Shown here: positions 8,512 through 17,216 of the stretch, piece by piece
Layout: the number at the start of each line of letters is the position of its first letter
How positions within the stretch are numbered: position 1 is the first letter of the stretch
Source: Spirochaetae bacterium HGW-Spirochaetae-1
GTDB taxonomy: Bacteria; Spirochaetota; UBA4802; UBA5550
DNA length: 64,000 nt
Direction of reading: 5' to 3'
NCBI GenBank assembly: GCA_002839375.1
Contig: PGXY01000005.1
Coordinates: 62,001-126,000 of the forward strand
Made by a program: the position numbers and the translations under genes
The notes under the pieces: model-generated
Told to the model about the DNA's origin: nothing
The model's input: only the letters and a program-made list of their open reading frames with translations
The model's database searches: none

Positions 8512-9261
8512 GTGAATATAAGGAGAAAAATAATCGCCTTTGTCATTGCAATTCTCGTTCATTTTATCGCACTTGACGGTGTTCAAGCCCAGGATGTCAA
8601 AGCCGTTTCATCGGATCAGGAAACCATGGAACGCCTTAACTTTATATCACGTTCCCTCCTTGAGGGGGAAAGTAACGCAACCCTGTGGTACTGGTCCTGG
8701 ACAGGTTTATTCTGTACTTCGACAGTCACCCAGCTTTCACTTTTCTTTGCTGTCGATATCGTAAATCCGGGTAACAGGGATCATTTCAGGCAGGATCAAA
8801 TGACAGGAGTCATCACCTCGGCAATTGGTGTTATAGGCATGGCCTTTACTCCCATGGTCCCCTCCTACGCCCTTGACCGTTACAAAAACATGCCCGAGGA
8901 AACGCCGGAGGAACGCATTGCAAAACTCCGGGAGGCGGAATACTGGCTCAAGAAAAGCTCAGAGCGTGAGGAAAATGGACGATCATGGATTTCCCACACA
9001 ATGAATTTCGCCATCAACCTTGCCGCGGGGCTTACAATCTGGCTTGGCTTTAACCGGCCCCTTAAAGATGGACTGATCACTTTTGTTCCCGGAATTCTTG
9101 TGGGAGAATTGCAGATATGTACTGTGCCAAACAGGGCAACGTATGACTTGAGGGCCTATAAAAGAAGATATATGGCAGGGACTATGCCGAAACGGGACGA
9201 TGATACAAACTGGTTCTTCTCCGTCTGTCCAGGCGGCATAGTTGCGGGCCTGCATTTCTAA
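8512..9261 (+). CDS. Exported protein of unknown function
   Basis: A 249-residue protein starting at GTG with GGAG seven bases upstream. Residues 1-26 form a classical signal peptide (RRK, hydrophobic core, VQAQD cleavage region). Further hydrophobic stretches occur near 60-80, 98-115 and 168-200, so it may be partly membrane-embedded or barrel-associated. A charged helical stretch (EETPEERIAKLREAEYWLKKSSERE) lies at about 128-152. The end, GGIVAGLHF, finishes in Phe, as outer-membrane barrels often do. I do not recognise the family. Confidence 0.7.
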   Translation: MNIRRKIIAFVIAILVHFIALDGVQAQDVKAVSSDQETMERLNFISRSLLEGESNATLWYWSWTGLFCTSTVTQLSLFFAVDIVNPGNRDHFRQDQMTGVITSAIGVIGMAFTPMVPSYALDRYKNMPEETPEERIAKLREAEYWLKKSSEREENGRSWISHTMNFAINLAAGLTIWLGFNRPLKDGLITFVPGILVGELQICTVPNRATYDLRAYKRRYMAGTMPKRDDDTNWFFSVCPGGIVAGLHF

Positions 9262-9435
9262 CGGAGATCATATAACTATGAAGATACTGATATGAGTATA
9301 GAGTAGTTTCAGAAAATAGAAACAGTCGATTCACTATCCGAAAAAAGAATGTACTGGAATAAATTGCCGGCCCTTTCATTTTTCCACTGCTTTCATGTAT
9401 TGCCTGTACAGGGCATGTTTTGCTGCACGGGAATT

Positions 9436-9467
9436 TCCCGGCAGGCAAGGCTTCTTGAAATTTAATC
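9436..9467 (+). repeat. Dispersed intergenic repeat, 3-prime half (copy 6)
   Basis: TCCCGGCAGGCAAGGCTTCT then TTGAAATTTAATC; close match to the family core and AT end. It lies 20 bases before the Nramp start codon. Confidence 0.65.
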
Positions 9468-9486
9468 CCGTGTGTACTAAACAGTC

Positions 9487-10815
9487 ATGCAAATTAAAAA
9501 AACAATTGATTTCTGGCAACGGCAGGTATCTAATGTGAAACCTATGCTGGGTCTTCTGAAAAAAATACGGAACATCGACCGTGAGGGCTACCGGCCGGGC
9601 TTCGGGGCCCTGGAGATTTTCAGGTTCATCGGCCCGGGTCTCCTGGTGACCGTCGGCTTCATCGATCCCGGGAACTGGGCCTCAAACATCGCCGCCGGGG
9701 CCGAGTACGGCTACAGTCTCCTCTGGATGGTAACCCTTTCCACTATCATGCTCATTATTCTCCAGCATAACGTCGCCCACCTGGGCATCGCCTCGGGGCT
9801 GTGTCTCTCCGAGGCAGCGACGATTCACACGCCTCTCGCGGTTTCAAGGACAGTCCTGGCTACGGCAATGCTGGCATCCATATCCACATCACTGGCGGAA
9901 ATCATGGGCGGAGCCATCGCCCTGCAGATGCTTTTTGAAGTTCCCATTGCCGCCGGTTCTTTCATGATGCTCATCTTTGTAGTCGTTATGCTCTTTACCA
10001 ACTCTTATAGAATAATTGAAAAAGTCATTGTGGGGTTTGTCTCGGTCATAGGGCTTGCCTTCCTATATGAGCTTACCCTGGTGGACATCGACTGGGTTCA
10101 GGCCGGGAAGTGCTGGGTGACGCCGTCATTCCCCGAAGGCTCCATGCTCATTATCATGAGCGTCCTGGGCGCCGTGGTCATGCCCCACAACCTGTTTCTC
10201 CATTCCGAGATCATCCAGAGCCGGCAGTGGAACCTCGAGGATAAAAAAATAATCAAAAAGCAGCTGGATTATGAGTTCGCCGACACCCTCTTTTCCATGG
10301 GAATCGGGTGGGCCATCAACAGCGCCATGATTCTCCTGGCCGCCGCCACCTTTTTCAGGGCCGGGACCGTTGTCGAAGAACTGCAGCAGGCCCAGTCGCT
10401 CCTGGCGCCGCTCCTGGGCGGCCATGCGGCCCTTGTTTTCGCCGTGGCCCTTCTTTTTGCCGGGGCAGCCTCCACCATAACATCGGCCATGGCCGGCGGC
10501 ACCATCTTCGCCGGGATATACGAGGAGCCTTATGACATTAAGGACAATCATTCACGCCTGGGGGTGGCCATATCCCTCGTGGGGGCCTATATCATCATCC
10601 TCCTGGTGGGCAATCCCTTCAGGGCTCTCATCATCTCGCAGATGATCCTGAGCATGCAGCTTCCCATAACTATTTTTCTCCAGATATACCTCACGTCATC
10701 AAAAAAGGTCATGGGTGAATATGCCAATACACTCTTTCACCGGATTCTTCTCTGGTCGGTGGCCTTGGTAGTAACGATCCTCAACGTGATGCTCCTCATA
10801 AGTTTTTTCCGTTAA
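9487..10815 (+). CDS. Nramp family divalent-metal transporter (MntH-like)
   Basis: A 442-residue inner-membrane protein with about eleven hydrophobic helices. Two metal-site motifs of the Nramp family are intact: DPGNW at residues 60-64 in the first helix and MPHNLFLHS from residue 232 in the sixth. It probably brings Mn2+ or Fe2+ into the cell with protons. The N-terminal 45 residues are hydrophilic and longer than in E. coli MntH. The gene is GC-rich compared with the exported gene before it. No riboswitch or clear Fur/MntR box was recognised in the 225-base upstream gap, which instead holds a dispersed repeat. Metal preference cannot be fixed from sequence. Confidence 0.9.
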   Translation: MQIKKTIDFWQRQVSNVKPMLGLLKKIRNIDREGYRPGFGALEIFRFIGPGLLVTVGFIDPGNWASNIAAGAEYGYSLLWMVTLSTIMLIILQHNVAHLGIASGLCLSEAATIHTPLAVSRTVLATAMLASISTSLAEIMGGAIALQMLFEVPIAAGSFMMLIFVVVMLFTNSYRIIEKVIVGFVSVIGLAFLYELTLVDIDWVQAGKCWVTPSFPEGSMLIIMSVLGAVVMPHNLFLHSEIIQSRQWNLEDKKIIKKQLDYEFADTLFSMGIGWAINSAMILLAAATFFRAGTVVEELQQAQSLLAPLLGGHAALVFAVALLFAGAASTITSAMAGGTIFAGIYEEPYDIKDNHSRLGVAISLVGAYIIILLVGNPFRALIISQMILSMQLPITIFLQIYLTSSKKVMGEYANTLFHRILLWSVALVVTILNVMLLISFFR

Positions 10816-10854
10816 AACTGCGAGTCTCTTTATTATCAACTCAAAGGCACTTTT

Positions 10855-10930
10855 ATGATCCAAAACCACGACAGGAGGCACTGTACTACTTTTCTGGAAC
10901 TATTCCTGACGGCTACCTTTTATAATTCCT
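10855..10930 (+). repeat. Dispersed intergenic repeat, near-full-length divergent copy (copy 7)
   Basis: The second half (AACTATTCCTGACGGC, then CTTTTATAATTCC) aligns with the family core and AT end. The first half (GATCCAAAACCACGACAGG and following) is a weaker match. It lies between two plus-strand genes. Confidence 0.45.
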
Positions 10931-11025
10931 GATAAAAATTCCTCGCGGACAGGTCATTTTCAAAAAGGGAATTGACTAATTTTTTCCCCGGTATATAGTT
11001 ATAGCGGAAGCTGATAGAACTGCCG

Positions 11026-11448
11026 ATGAAAGAATCCGATAATAACCGGAAAGTATATTCCTCCCTGCATCTCACGCTCTATCGTAATGATGAGGCGAAA
11101 GCACTTATCGCCGTGGTAAATGGCTTTATCCCCTTTGAAGAGCAGAAAATAAATCATATTCATATTCTGAAAGAGATTCGTGAGCATGGACTCAGGGGTT
11201 TTATTTCCGACAGTACTGAAGCGGGTCCCGTCTCTCCCGAAATGGTTACCTGGATTACCGAGGTGCAGTTTCCCCAGCTCTTTGACGCCGGTATCAGGAC
11301 CTTTGTCAATATTGTCGCCAGGAACACCATTACCAGGTTTGGCATGGAAAAAATTCTGAATGTCATTGATTCAAAGGCGCAACTCTTTGACGCCGGTGAT
11401 ATCGCCTCGGCCCTTGAAATCTTGAAAGGGCTGGAAGAAAATTCATAG
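11026..11448 (+). CDS. STAS/SpoIIAA-like small protein
   Basis: A 140-residue soluble protein. The alternating strand-helix pattern and blocks such as HIHILKEIREHGLRGFISDST and WITEVQFPQLFDAGIRTFVNIVARN resemble the STAS-like proteins (SpoIIAA-type fold) seen next to regulators in many environmental bacteria. The final part (FDAGDIASALEILKGL) matches the closing helix of that fold. No catalytic motif is present. It stands alone, with its own 210-base upstream gap. The function is unknown; a signalling or scaffolding role is inferred only from the fold. Confidence 0.6.
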   Translation: MKESDNNRKVYSSLHLTLYRNDEAKALIAVVNGFIPFEEQKINHIHILKEIREHGLRGFISDSTEAGPVSPEMVTWITEVQFPQLFDAGIRTFVNIVARNTITRFGMEKILNVIDSKAQLFDAGDIASALEILKGLEENS

Positions 11449-11853
11449 GAAAGCTGAGCATAATGCGGGAATCGCGGGGATTCTCTGTCGCATAATTATT
11501 GCAGAAAAGTCCTTCACCTCTAACTTTCGCTTTTTACCGATCACAGATGACCATACTATCAAGCATATAACAAGAAACCATTTTTGTTCTAAACTCCTAT
11601 TTTGTAATTCAACAGGAATACTCTCTATATCATAATCTTTGTATGCCTGTTGTTGTGTATCATCTGAGTAGTGACATGCTTCTTCTTCAGTGATATCATT
11701 ATTGCATCCAGGTATTGCATCACACCTGATGAGGGACGAGACGACAGGAGTGATTATCAACGGCAGCTATAATAATTTCCGGGTTTATGCCGCCTGGAAC
11801 GGTATGCACCCGGAAATTAATTTTATTTATGTGACAGCATACATATGACCTGA
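11449..11853. other. Intergenic stretch, no supported gene
   Basis: Lies between two converging genes. A minus-strand frame of 105 codons (11443-11760) exists but overlaps the end of the STAS-like gene, has no ribosome-binding site and does not read like a protein. No strong terminator hairpin was found. Confidence 0.4.
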
Positions 11854-12261
11854 TTAATGCTTCCCCGGATCCATCTTCACCCCTTTCCTCTCAGAGCATA
11901 TATAGGCCAGAAGAGCGACCATCTCCTTTGAATCAAGCTTGAGGGGTTTACCCTCAAGAGGATTTATGATGCACCAGTTCACCATCTCGGCAAGGGAGAT
12001 TACCTTTCCAAGCTGCTTCTGAAATTTGGGATAAGTTTCAGGATGAGTATTGGCGGCGTTAGGATGACATTGAGCGCAGGCAACTTTATTGGTCCCCAGT
12101 TTATATTCAGCGGAATCTTCAAATAACTGGCGGCCGTATCTTGCGGCTGCATCGAATTCATTCTTCCATCTTTCAACATCTTTCTTTGTGAAAGTATCTG
12201 CATAGAGAAATCCTGCAATTAATGAAAAAATAAAAAACAGTGTTGTGGTTTTTCTTATCAT
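11854..12261 (-). CDS. Periplasmic mono-haem c-type cytochrome
   Basis: A 135-residue protein with a signal peptide (residues 1-21, ending FLYAD) and one haem-binding motif CAQCH. The stretch around it (LGTNKVACAQCHPNAANTHPETYPKFQ) and a later MVNWCI resemble SoxX and the thiosulfate dehydrogenase TsdA group, in which the cytochrome accepts electrons in the periplasm. It is the last gene of a three-gene minus-strand run (peroxidase, metallophosphoesterase, cytochrome), 21 bases after the metallophosphoesterase, with GGGGG before its ATG. It most likely feeds electrons to the peroxidase encoded first in the run; this is inferred from context. Confidence 0.8.
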   Translation of the reverse strand: MIRKTTTLFFIFSLIAGFLYADTFTKKDVERWKNEFDAAARYGRQLFEDSAEYKLGTNKVACAQCHPNAANTHPETYPKFQKQLGKVISLAEMVNWCIINPLEGKPLKLDSKEMVALLAYICSERKGVKMDPGKH

Positions 12262-12282
12262 AAAAATACCCCCTGCAATTTA

Positions 12283-13377
12283 TTAATAATGTTCCTGGGC
12301 ATCAATTCTGTTGTTCTGAAATTTGACATCCTCCATCCTTCTTGTTGCCGTGTTATATTTTACAATACGGTTTGTATTATCCGGCAATATATATTTTGTG
12401 GTGATTCTTCCTGAGTTGACATCAATAAATTGCCAGCCTGTAGCGTCCCTTTCAAAAAACGGGTCCGCCCTGTTCATTGGCACAGTCACCACCGGAAGTT
12501 CGCTTTTAGCAAGCGCGTAAGATTGAGGATAGGGCCATGGCCATGCCGTTGCCATCACCGAATTGAAAGAAATATTGCCTATCTGATTGTACTGAATCTG
12601 ATGGACATGCCCGTAAATGACAGTGACATTAGCGAATGGCCGAAGGATAGCCTGGACCTTCTCGGCATCATCAGTCCAGAAATTCCACCCCTTATAAATC
12701 TTTTGAAGGGGGGAATGTGAAAAAACAATTACCGGTGTGTCTTTTTTAATTCCGGCAAGATCTTTCCTCAGCCAGTCCAGCTGTTTATCCCCGACCATGA
12801 ATGGAGAGCCGTTGGGATTGTCAAGGCCTGCCATCTGGTTCATCCGTTCTTCCGGGCTCGGCCACTTGTTAATCCATTTGTCATATGTCAGAACACTGTT
12901 CAATACGACAAAGTGAACTCCCTTATGCTCAAAGCTGTAATAATGCTTTCCGAAAAGTTTTCCCCAGTATTCTCCCAGGTCAAGATAGTAATCGTGCTCG
13001 CCCATAACATAATGAGTCTTGATTTTGCAGGCCGACAATATTTCCGCGCCGTGATCTATCTCTTCTTTTTTACCAAGTTGTGCAAGATCGCCTCCGAACA
13101 TTAAAAAATCGGGCTTTGGCGTCAACAGAATAGCCTGGGACACGGCCAGTTTCAGACCCTGGTCCCAGTTCCTCACAAATTTATTCCCTTTAATCTGCTG
13201 GATGTGGGCATCGGAAATATATGCGAATGTAAAATCAGATTTCTCATTATCCGATTTTGTTTTTTTGTCATTCGTTTCACCTGTAACAATTTTAACCAGA
13301 GTTAACGGCAAAACTGACAAAGCAAAACCCATGGCGCTATTCTTCAGGAAGTTTCTTCGGCTAAATTGTTTTAACAT
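12283..13377 (-). CDS. Tat-exported metallophosphoesterase
   Basis: A 364-residue calcineurin-like phosphoesterase. The N-terminus has a textbook twin-arginine motif SRRNFLK at residues 6-12 and a hydrophobic core to about residue 32, so the folded, metal-loaded enzyme is exported. Metal-binding blocks follow in order: SDAHI, GGDLAQ, GEHDYY, FSHSPL and GHVHQIQ. GEHD replaces the more usual GNHD. The gene sits 11 bases after the cytochrome c peroxidase and 21 bases before the cytochrome gene, with GGGAGC before the start. Why a phosphoesterase should be made with two haem proteins is unclear. The C-terminal 60 residues (about 300-364) are a small sandwich-like tail without motifs. Confidence 0.85.
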   Translation of the reverse strand: MLKQFSRRNFLKNSAMGFALSVLPLTLVKIVTGETNDKKTKSDNEKSDFTFAYISDAHIQQIKGNKFVRNWDQGLKLAVSQAILLTPKPDFLMFGGDLAQLGKKEEIDHGAEILSACKIKTHYVMGEHDYYLDLGEYWGKLFGKHYYSFEHKGVHFVVLNSVLTYDKWINKWPSPEERMNQMAGLDNPNGSPFMVGDKQLDWLRKDLAGIKKDTPVIVFSHSPLQKIYKGWNFWTDDAEKVQAILRPFANVTVIYGHVHQIQYNQIGNISFNSVMATAWPWPYPQSYALAKSELPVVTVPMNRADPFFERDATGWQFIDVNSGRITTKYILPDNTNRIVKYNTATRRMEDVKFQNNRIDAQEHY

Positions 13378-13388
13378 GATTTTGCTCC

Positions 13389-14531
13389 CTATAGAAATTT
13401 CTCAAATTTTTTACCGGTCATAGTCTTCAGAAACGCGACCAGTGACCTTTTTTCATCAGCGGATAAATTAAGGGGCCTTATCCCTCCGCTTAAATAAGGA
13501 TTAATTTTTTCATTATCAGAGCTGGCGCCGCCCCTGTTGTAATGGTCTACCACTTCCTCAAGTGTTTTCAGTGAACCATCGTGCATATAAGGCGATGTTA
13601 AAGCGATATCCCTGAGTGTCGGTGTTTTAAAAGCGCCAAGCTCCGATAGATTTCTGGTCACAGCGAAGCGTCCGAGTTCCGATGTCTTTAAATCGGCCAG
13701 CACTTTCTGATCAACGGTTTCTTTATTGTAATCAGCATTTAAAAATTCTTTGCTGAGGCGCGCAATATCCTCTTCCGAAACATTATTGATCCCGACACCG
13801 ACATTATGAAATTTGCCGTCAGTAAACAAGGCAGTTGTATATTCAACTACATGGCAGGACAGACATCTGCCTTTATTTACAAAAATATCGAAACCTTTTT
13901 TTTCCTGACTGGTAAGCACATCTTCGCCTTTAAAATACCAGCGATCGAACCGGCTATTAGATGAAATTATCACCCTTTCAAAGGCGGCAATGGATTTTAC
14001 AACATGAGTGATTGTAATTTTTTCAGGAGGAATATCAAAGACATTCTTAAAGGCCTTGATATATTCGGGGTCCGACCTGACAATTTTGAGTATGGGGTTG
14101 TGATCTTTAAGGCCCATTTCAACAGGATTGACAAATGGATGAAGGGCCTGATCCTCAAGATCAGGAGAGCGGCCGTCCCAGAACTGAGTCAGGTTATAAG
14201 CTGCATTTATGATAGTGGGCGCGTTGCGGGTTCCGGTTTTTTTATCAATTCCTTCCGATGTTTTGAGGGGGCTGTCTGTGAAACCCCTTTCCTGGAGATG
14301 GCATGTTGAGCATGATACTTTACCGGTGGAACTAAACCTGGAATCCGTGAACAGTTTCTCTCCGAGGAGAACCTTTTCTTTGGTGATGGGATTATCTTTC
14401 GGCAATTCAAGTTGAGGCAATCCTAAAATTAAATCTTTTTCCAGAAATTCGGACAGTAGAAACTTCGGCTTATCTTTACACCCCGACATTATAAAGAATA
14501 TAATACTGAGAAAAATCAGATAGCGGTTCAT
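13389..14531 (-). CDS. Di-haem cytochrome c peroxidase (MauG/CcpA family), lipoprotein
   Basis: A 380-residue periplasmic peroxidase that reduces H2O2 with electrons from a cytochrome. Residues 1-18 are a lipoprotein signal with Cys18 in IMSGC. The high-spin haem site is CSTCH (74-78), followed by the family block WDGRSPDLEDQA. The second haem site is CLSCH near residue 222. The later segment LTSPYMHDGSLKTLEEVV holds the conserved Met-His-Asp-Gly region typical of bacterial di-haem peroxidases. GAGGGGG precedes the ATG. It is the first gene of a three-gene run with a phosphoesterase and a cytochrome. A palindrome overlaps its promoter (14650-14666). Confidence 0.9.
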   Translation of the reverse strand: MNRYLIFLSIIFFIMSGCKDKPKFLLSEFLEKDLILGLPQLELPKDNPITKEKVLLGEKLFTDSRFSSTGKVSCSTCHLQERGFTDSPLKTSEGIDKKTGTRNAPTIINAAYNLTQFWDGRSPDLEDQALHPFVNPVEMGLKDHNPILKIVRSDPEYIKAFKNVFDIPPEKITITHVVKSIAAFERVIISSNSRFDRWYFKGEDVLTSQEKKGFDIFVNKGRCLSCHVVEYTTALFTDGKFHNVGVGINNVSEEDIARLSKEFLNADYNKETVDQKVLADLKTSELGRFAVTRNLSELGAFKTPTLRDIALTSPYMHDGSLKTLEEVVDHYNRGGASSDNEKINPYLSGGIRPLNLSADEKRSLVAFLKTMTGKKFEKFL

Positions 14532-14627
14532 TTCTTGATACCCCCTCTATGGAAAATTTAATTGGATTTCATGTATCGATAATTTGTCTCCGGATTTAGA
14601 TTTGAGCCATGTTGCGAATCAAACTCT

Positions 14628-14666
14628 ATTATAAACACTATTTGTAAACAATTGTCAACGACAATT
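14628..14666 (-). promoter_or_regulatory. Promoter and palindrome of the peroxidase operon
   Basis: On the minus strand, TTGACA (14653-14658) and TATAAT (14628-14633) form a sigma-70-like promoter with a long 19-base spacer. The -35 box is embedded in AATTGTC-AAC-GACAATT (14650-14666), a perfect 7-base inverted repeat with a 3-base centre. A long spacer with an operator on the -35 is typical of regulated promoters. Confidence 0.55.
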
Positions 14667-14715
14667 TGATAACTAAATTGCCTGTTTTAATTGTTTTAAT
14701 TGGCATAAATTCTCA

Positions 14716-14802
14716 CCGCCCTAAACAGCCACCAGGGCCGCAATTCCTCCTCTCAGAACCTGTTCCTGTCGGCCGATAGGTTACATTATTGACAAAAGTT
14801 CC
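14716..14802 (+). repeat. Dispersed intergenic repeat, variant form (copy 8)
   Basis: Shares with the copy at 22652-22720 the blocks CGCCCTAAA, CAATT, ACCTGTTCC and CCGA-AGGTTA in the same order and spacing. It ends in CATTATTGACAAAAGTTCC (14784-14802), which is identical to 58503-58521. It lies 3-prime of the minus-strand acyl-CoA synthetase genes. Confidence 0.6.
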
Positions 14803-14855
14803 ATGACCTCATAGTACAATACGACAGGGTTATCAAACTCCCATACCTTCACAGA

Positions 14856-15530
14856 TTATTTCAGAATAAACCTGGCATCAGCGATTACCGTCCCCCGTTC
14901 CGACGCGAACACCGGGTTACAGTCGATGGAATCGACATACTCCCGCAGTTCCCAGGCCAGCATGGAAAATTTTTTTATCAGGGCTGTCAGTTTCGGAAAA
15001 TTAATGGCTTCGGCTCCGCGGTAACCCCTGAGAAGTTTAGATCCCTGGAGAGAATTCAGGGCGGCAGTTATCTCTTTTTCCCGGGCCGGCGCCATGAGAA
15101 TGGAAACATCGCGGTAAATTTCCACGGACGTGCCGCCCAGGCCAACCAGAATTACCGGGCCGAACTGATGATCATTTTTTGAGCCTATAATGAGCTCAAC
15201 GCCCTTCTCCATCCCCTCGATTATCACCCCGCTGAAACCCGCCAGCAATGAAAGACGGTTATATGAAGAAATCAGGTCCTCGTTATTCATGATATTCAGA
15301 ATTACGCCATGAACCTCGGTCTTGTGTACGATCTGCGGCGATACTATTTTTGCTGTAACGGGAAAGCCGATTGCTTTCGCCGCCTTCAGGGCTTCATCAC
15401 TGGTTCTCGCCCACCGGTAATTGGTTGTTTTAAGGCCGGATATGGAAAAAATTTCCTTTGCCTGGGGCTCCATCACCCATCCCTGGTCCTTCTTCGCTTT
15501 TTTAATTATTCTGATGGCATCGTCATTCAT
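14856..15530 (-). CDS. ADP-forming acyl-CoA synthetase, ATP-grasp (beta) subunit
   Basis: A 224-residue ATP-grasp subunit of the acetate--CoA ligase (ADP-forming) family, which converts acyl-CoA, ADP and phosphate to acid, CoA and ATP. Visible blocks are GFPVTAKIVSPQIVHKTEVHGV (the nucleotide-binding segment), GVELIIGSKNDHQFGPVILVGLGG and DSIDCNPVF near the end, which carries a metal-binding Asn. It overlaps the CoA-binding subunit gene by four bases, so the two are coupled. Length matches the beta subunits of the separate-subunit (archaeal-like) form. The substrate range (acetate, propionate or aryl acids) cannot be told. Confidence 0.9.
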   Translation of the reverse strand: MNDDAIRIIKKAKKDQGWVMEPQAKEIFSISGLKTTNYRWARTSDEALKAAKAIGFPVTAKIVSPQIVHKTEVHGVILNIMNNEDLISSYNRLSLLAGFSGVIIEGMEKGVELIIGSKNDHQFGPVILVGLGGTSVEIYRDVSILMAPAREKEITAALNSLQGSKLLRGYRGAEAINFPKLTALIKKFSMLAWELREYVDSIDCNPVFASERGTVIADARFILK

Positions 15531-16897
15531 ATTTTCTCTCCGGCTATTGCTTTCACCATATTAACGGCGCCCTCAACGGAATGCGCCACAGGAATGCCGT
15601 TCCCCTCAAAGCCTTCGATAAAAATATCATATTTATCCACATGGGGGATGTAGACCACGAGGGGCTTTTTAAAAGTCCTGACCAGCTCGGAAATTCTTGA
15701 GCCGATATCGGTGCTGATTCCCGGCAGGTACGGAAGCAGCAGGAGCAGCACGCAATCGATGTAATCGGTGGAAAAGAAAAACTTCACCGATTCAACGAAA
15801 TCAATATCGCCTGCGCTCCCCGTGAGATCGACGGGATTGGAAAATGAAGCAATATCCCTGATGTTTTCCGAAACCAGCGCTTTAAGACGGGTCCGGTCAC
15901 CTTCGGGAATCTCCGGGATCATGATTCCCGTATCATACAGGCCGTCGCTTGCCATGGCGCCGTGCCCGCCGCTGGCGGTTATGATACAGGTATTGGTGAC
16001 CCTTTTCCCGGGATAGTTGGACAACACTTCACAGAAGGACACAAATTCGTTTTCGCTTGTCGCCTCTATGGCCCGGCTCTTTGCGACAACCTGGCAAAAC
16101 GTGGTGTAGTCGCCGGCAATTGAAGCGGTGTGAGAACTGACGGCGCGGGTGCCTCCGGGGGTTTTGCCCGACTTGATAATTATGACGGGCTTCTTCATAC
16201 TGTCGGCTGTTTCGATGAATTTTCTTCCCCGGTCCTCTTTAAAGCCCTCGACATATATCCCGATTACATCGGTGTCCCTGTCGGTATTAAGATATTCCAG
16301 TATGTCCACCTCGTCGAGAACGGCCTTGTTGCCGATGCTTACTGCTCTGGCAATTCCCACGCCCTCCTGCGTAAGCTTGATGAGCTGGTCCACGAGAATG
16401 CCGCCACTCTGGCTTATCAGGGATACATTACCGGGATTGAGGGCGATGAGCCGTTCACGGGAAAGGAAAAAGGTATCCACATGAGGATACGACATGACGC
16501 CGAGACAGTTGGGTCCAATAACGGGAAAATCATTTTTGACGGCAGTGTCACGGATCTCCTTTTCAAGATCCTGTTTTCCCGATTCAGTGAAGCCCCCCGA
16601 GATAATGATGGCGCCGCCGACACCGAATTTGATGCATTCCTTAATGACCTGCGGCACAAAATCAGCCTTAACGCTGATTACCGCCAGATCGACCGGGACG
16701 GGTATTTCCGAAATGGATGCATAGATTTTCTGACCATAGAGCTCACCGCCCCGGGGATTGACCCCATAAGTTTCGGCCGTGCAGTGATGCCTGTTCTTAT
16801 TGTAGATTACATTGGCCGGGTTAAAGGGATTGCTCAAAGAAACGCCGATTATCGCCATTGTCTGCGGTTTGAATATTTTTGTCAGGTTCATGCCCAT
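15527..16897 (-). CDS. ADP-forming acyl-CoA synthetase, CoA-binding (alpha) subunit
   Basis: A 456-residue alpha subunit. It starts with the Rossmann-type CoA-binding domain (FKPQTMAIIGVSLSNPFNPANVIY), continues with GPNCLGVMSY and SLISQSGGILVDQL, and has the ligase-CoA domain with SHTASIAGDYTTF. The latter contains the His (VSSHTAS, about residue 256) that is phosphorylated during catalysis in this family. A second CoA-ligase repeat follows with SGGHGAMASDGLYDTG. AAGGA lies before the ATG. Gene order alpha-beta with a 4-base overlap is as expected for a two-subunit enzyme. It provides ATP from acyl-CoA, so a fermentative or organic-acid-handling lifestyle is plausible. Confidence 0.9.
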   Translation of the reverse strand: MGMNLTKIFKPQTMAIIGVSLSNPFNPANVIYNKNRHHCTAETYGVNPRGGELYGQKIYASISEIPVPVDLAVISVKADFVPQVIKECIKFGVGGAIIISGGFTESGKQDLEKEIRDTAVKNDFPVIGPNCLGVMSYPHVDTFFLSRERLIALNPGNVSLISQSGGILVDQLIKLTQEGVGIARAVSIGNKAVLDEVDILEYLNTDRDTDVIGIYVEGFKEDRGRKFIETADSMKKPVIIIKSGKTPGGTRAVSSHTASIAGDYTTFCQVVAKSRAIEATSENEFVSFCEVLSNYPGKRVTNTCIITASGGHGAMASDGLYDTGIMIPEIPEGDRTRLKALVSENIRDIASFSNPVDLTGSAGDIDFVESVKFFFSTDYIDCVLLLLLPYLPGISTDIGSRISELVRTFKKPLVVYIPHVDKYDIFIEGFEGNGIPVAHSVEGAVNMVKAIAGEKI

Positions 16898-17216
16898 GAT
16901 GATGGTTCCTTTTAATTTTTTTGGATCTTTTATAGTATATCATGATTACAGCCATGTCAATGGAATTTTAGATATGGATACGATGGAATAAATTATTATT
17001 TGACATTCATTCTTAATTTCAATAGAGTTCCTATGCGTTCAATTACACGGTTTTACCGATTCAAATCATTTACTCGAGTTTGGCATTTTTATTCAGGCAG
17101 GTAAAATATAACACTGTCATTGCGATGAGCGATAACGATACGGCAATCTGTTATAATTATTACTTGTATACATTATTCTTTTTATCAAAAACAAAACTCT
17201 TACGGAGGATTTTATC
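16898..17216. other. Intergenic stretch between divergent genes
   Basis: AT-rich gap holding the promoters of the synthetase operon (minus) and of the CsgG-like lipoprotein (plus). No gene, repeat copy or clear palindrome was recognised. Confidence 0.4.

Noticed and set aside
9262-9486. Possible manganese riboswitch before the Nramp gene
   Set aside because: No conserved yybP-ykoY core could be recognised; the gap holds a dispersed repeat half instead.
11443-11760. A 105-codon minus-strand frame between converging genes
   Set aside because: It overlaps the STAS-like gene's end, has no ribosome-binding site, and its composition is not protein-like.
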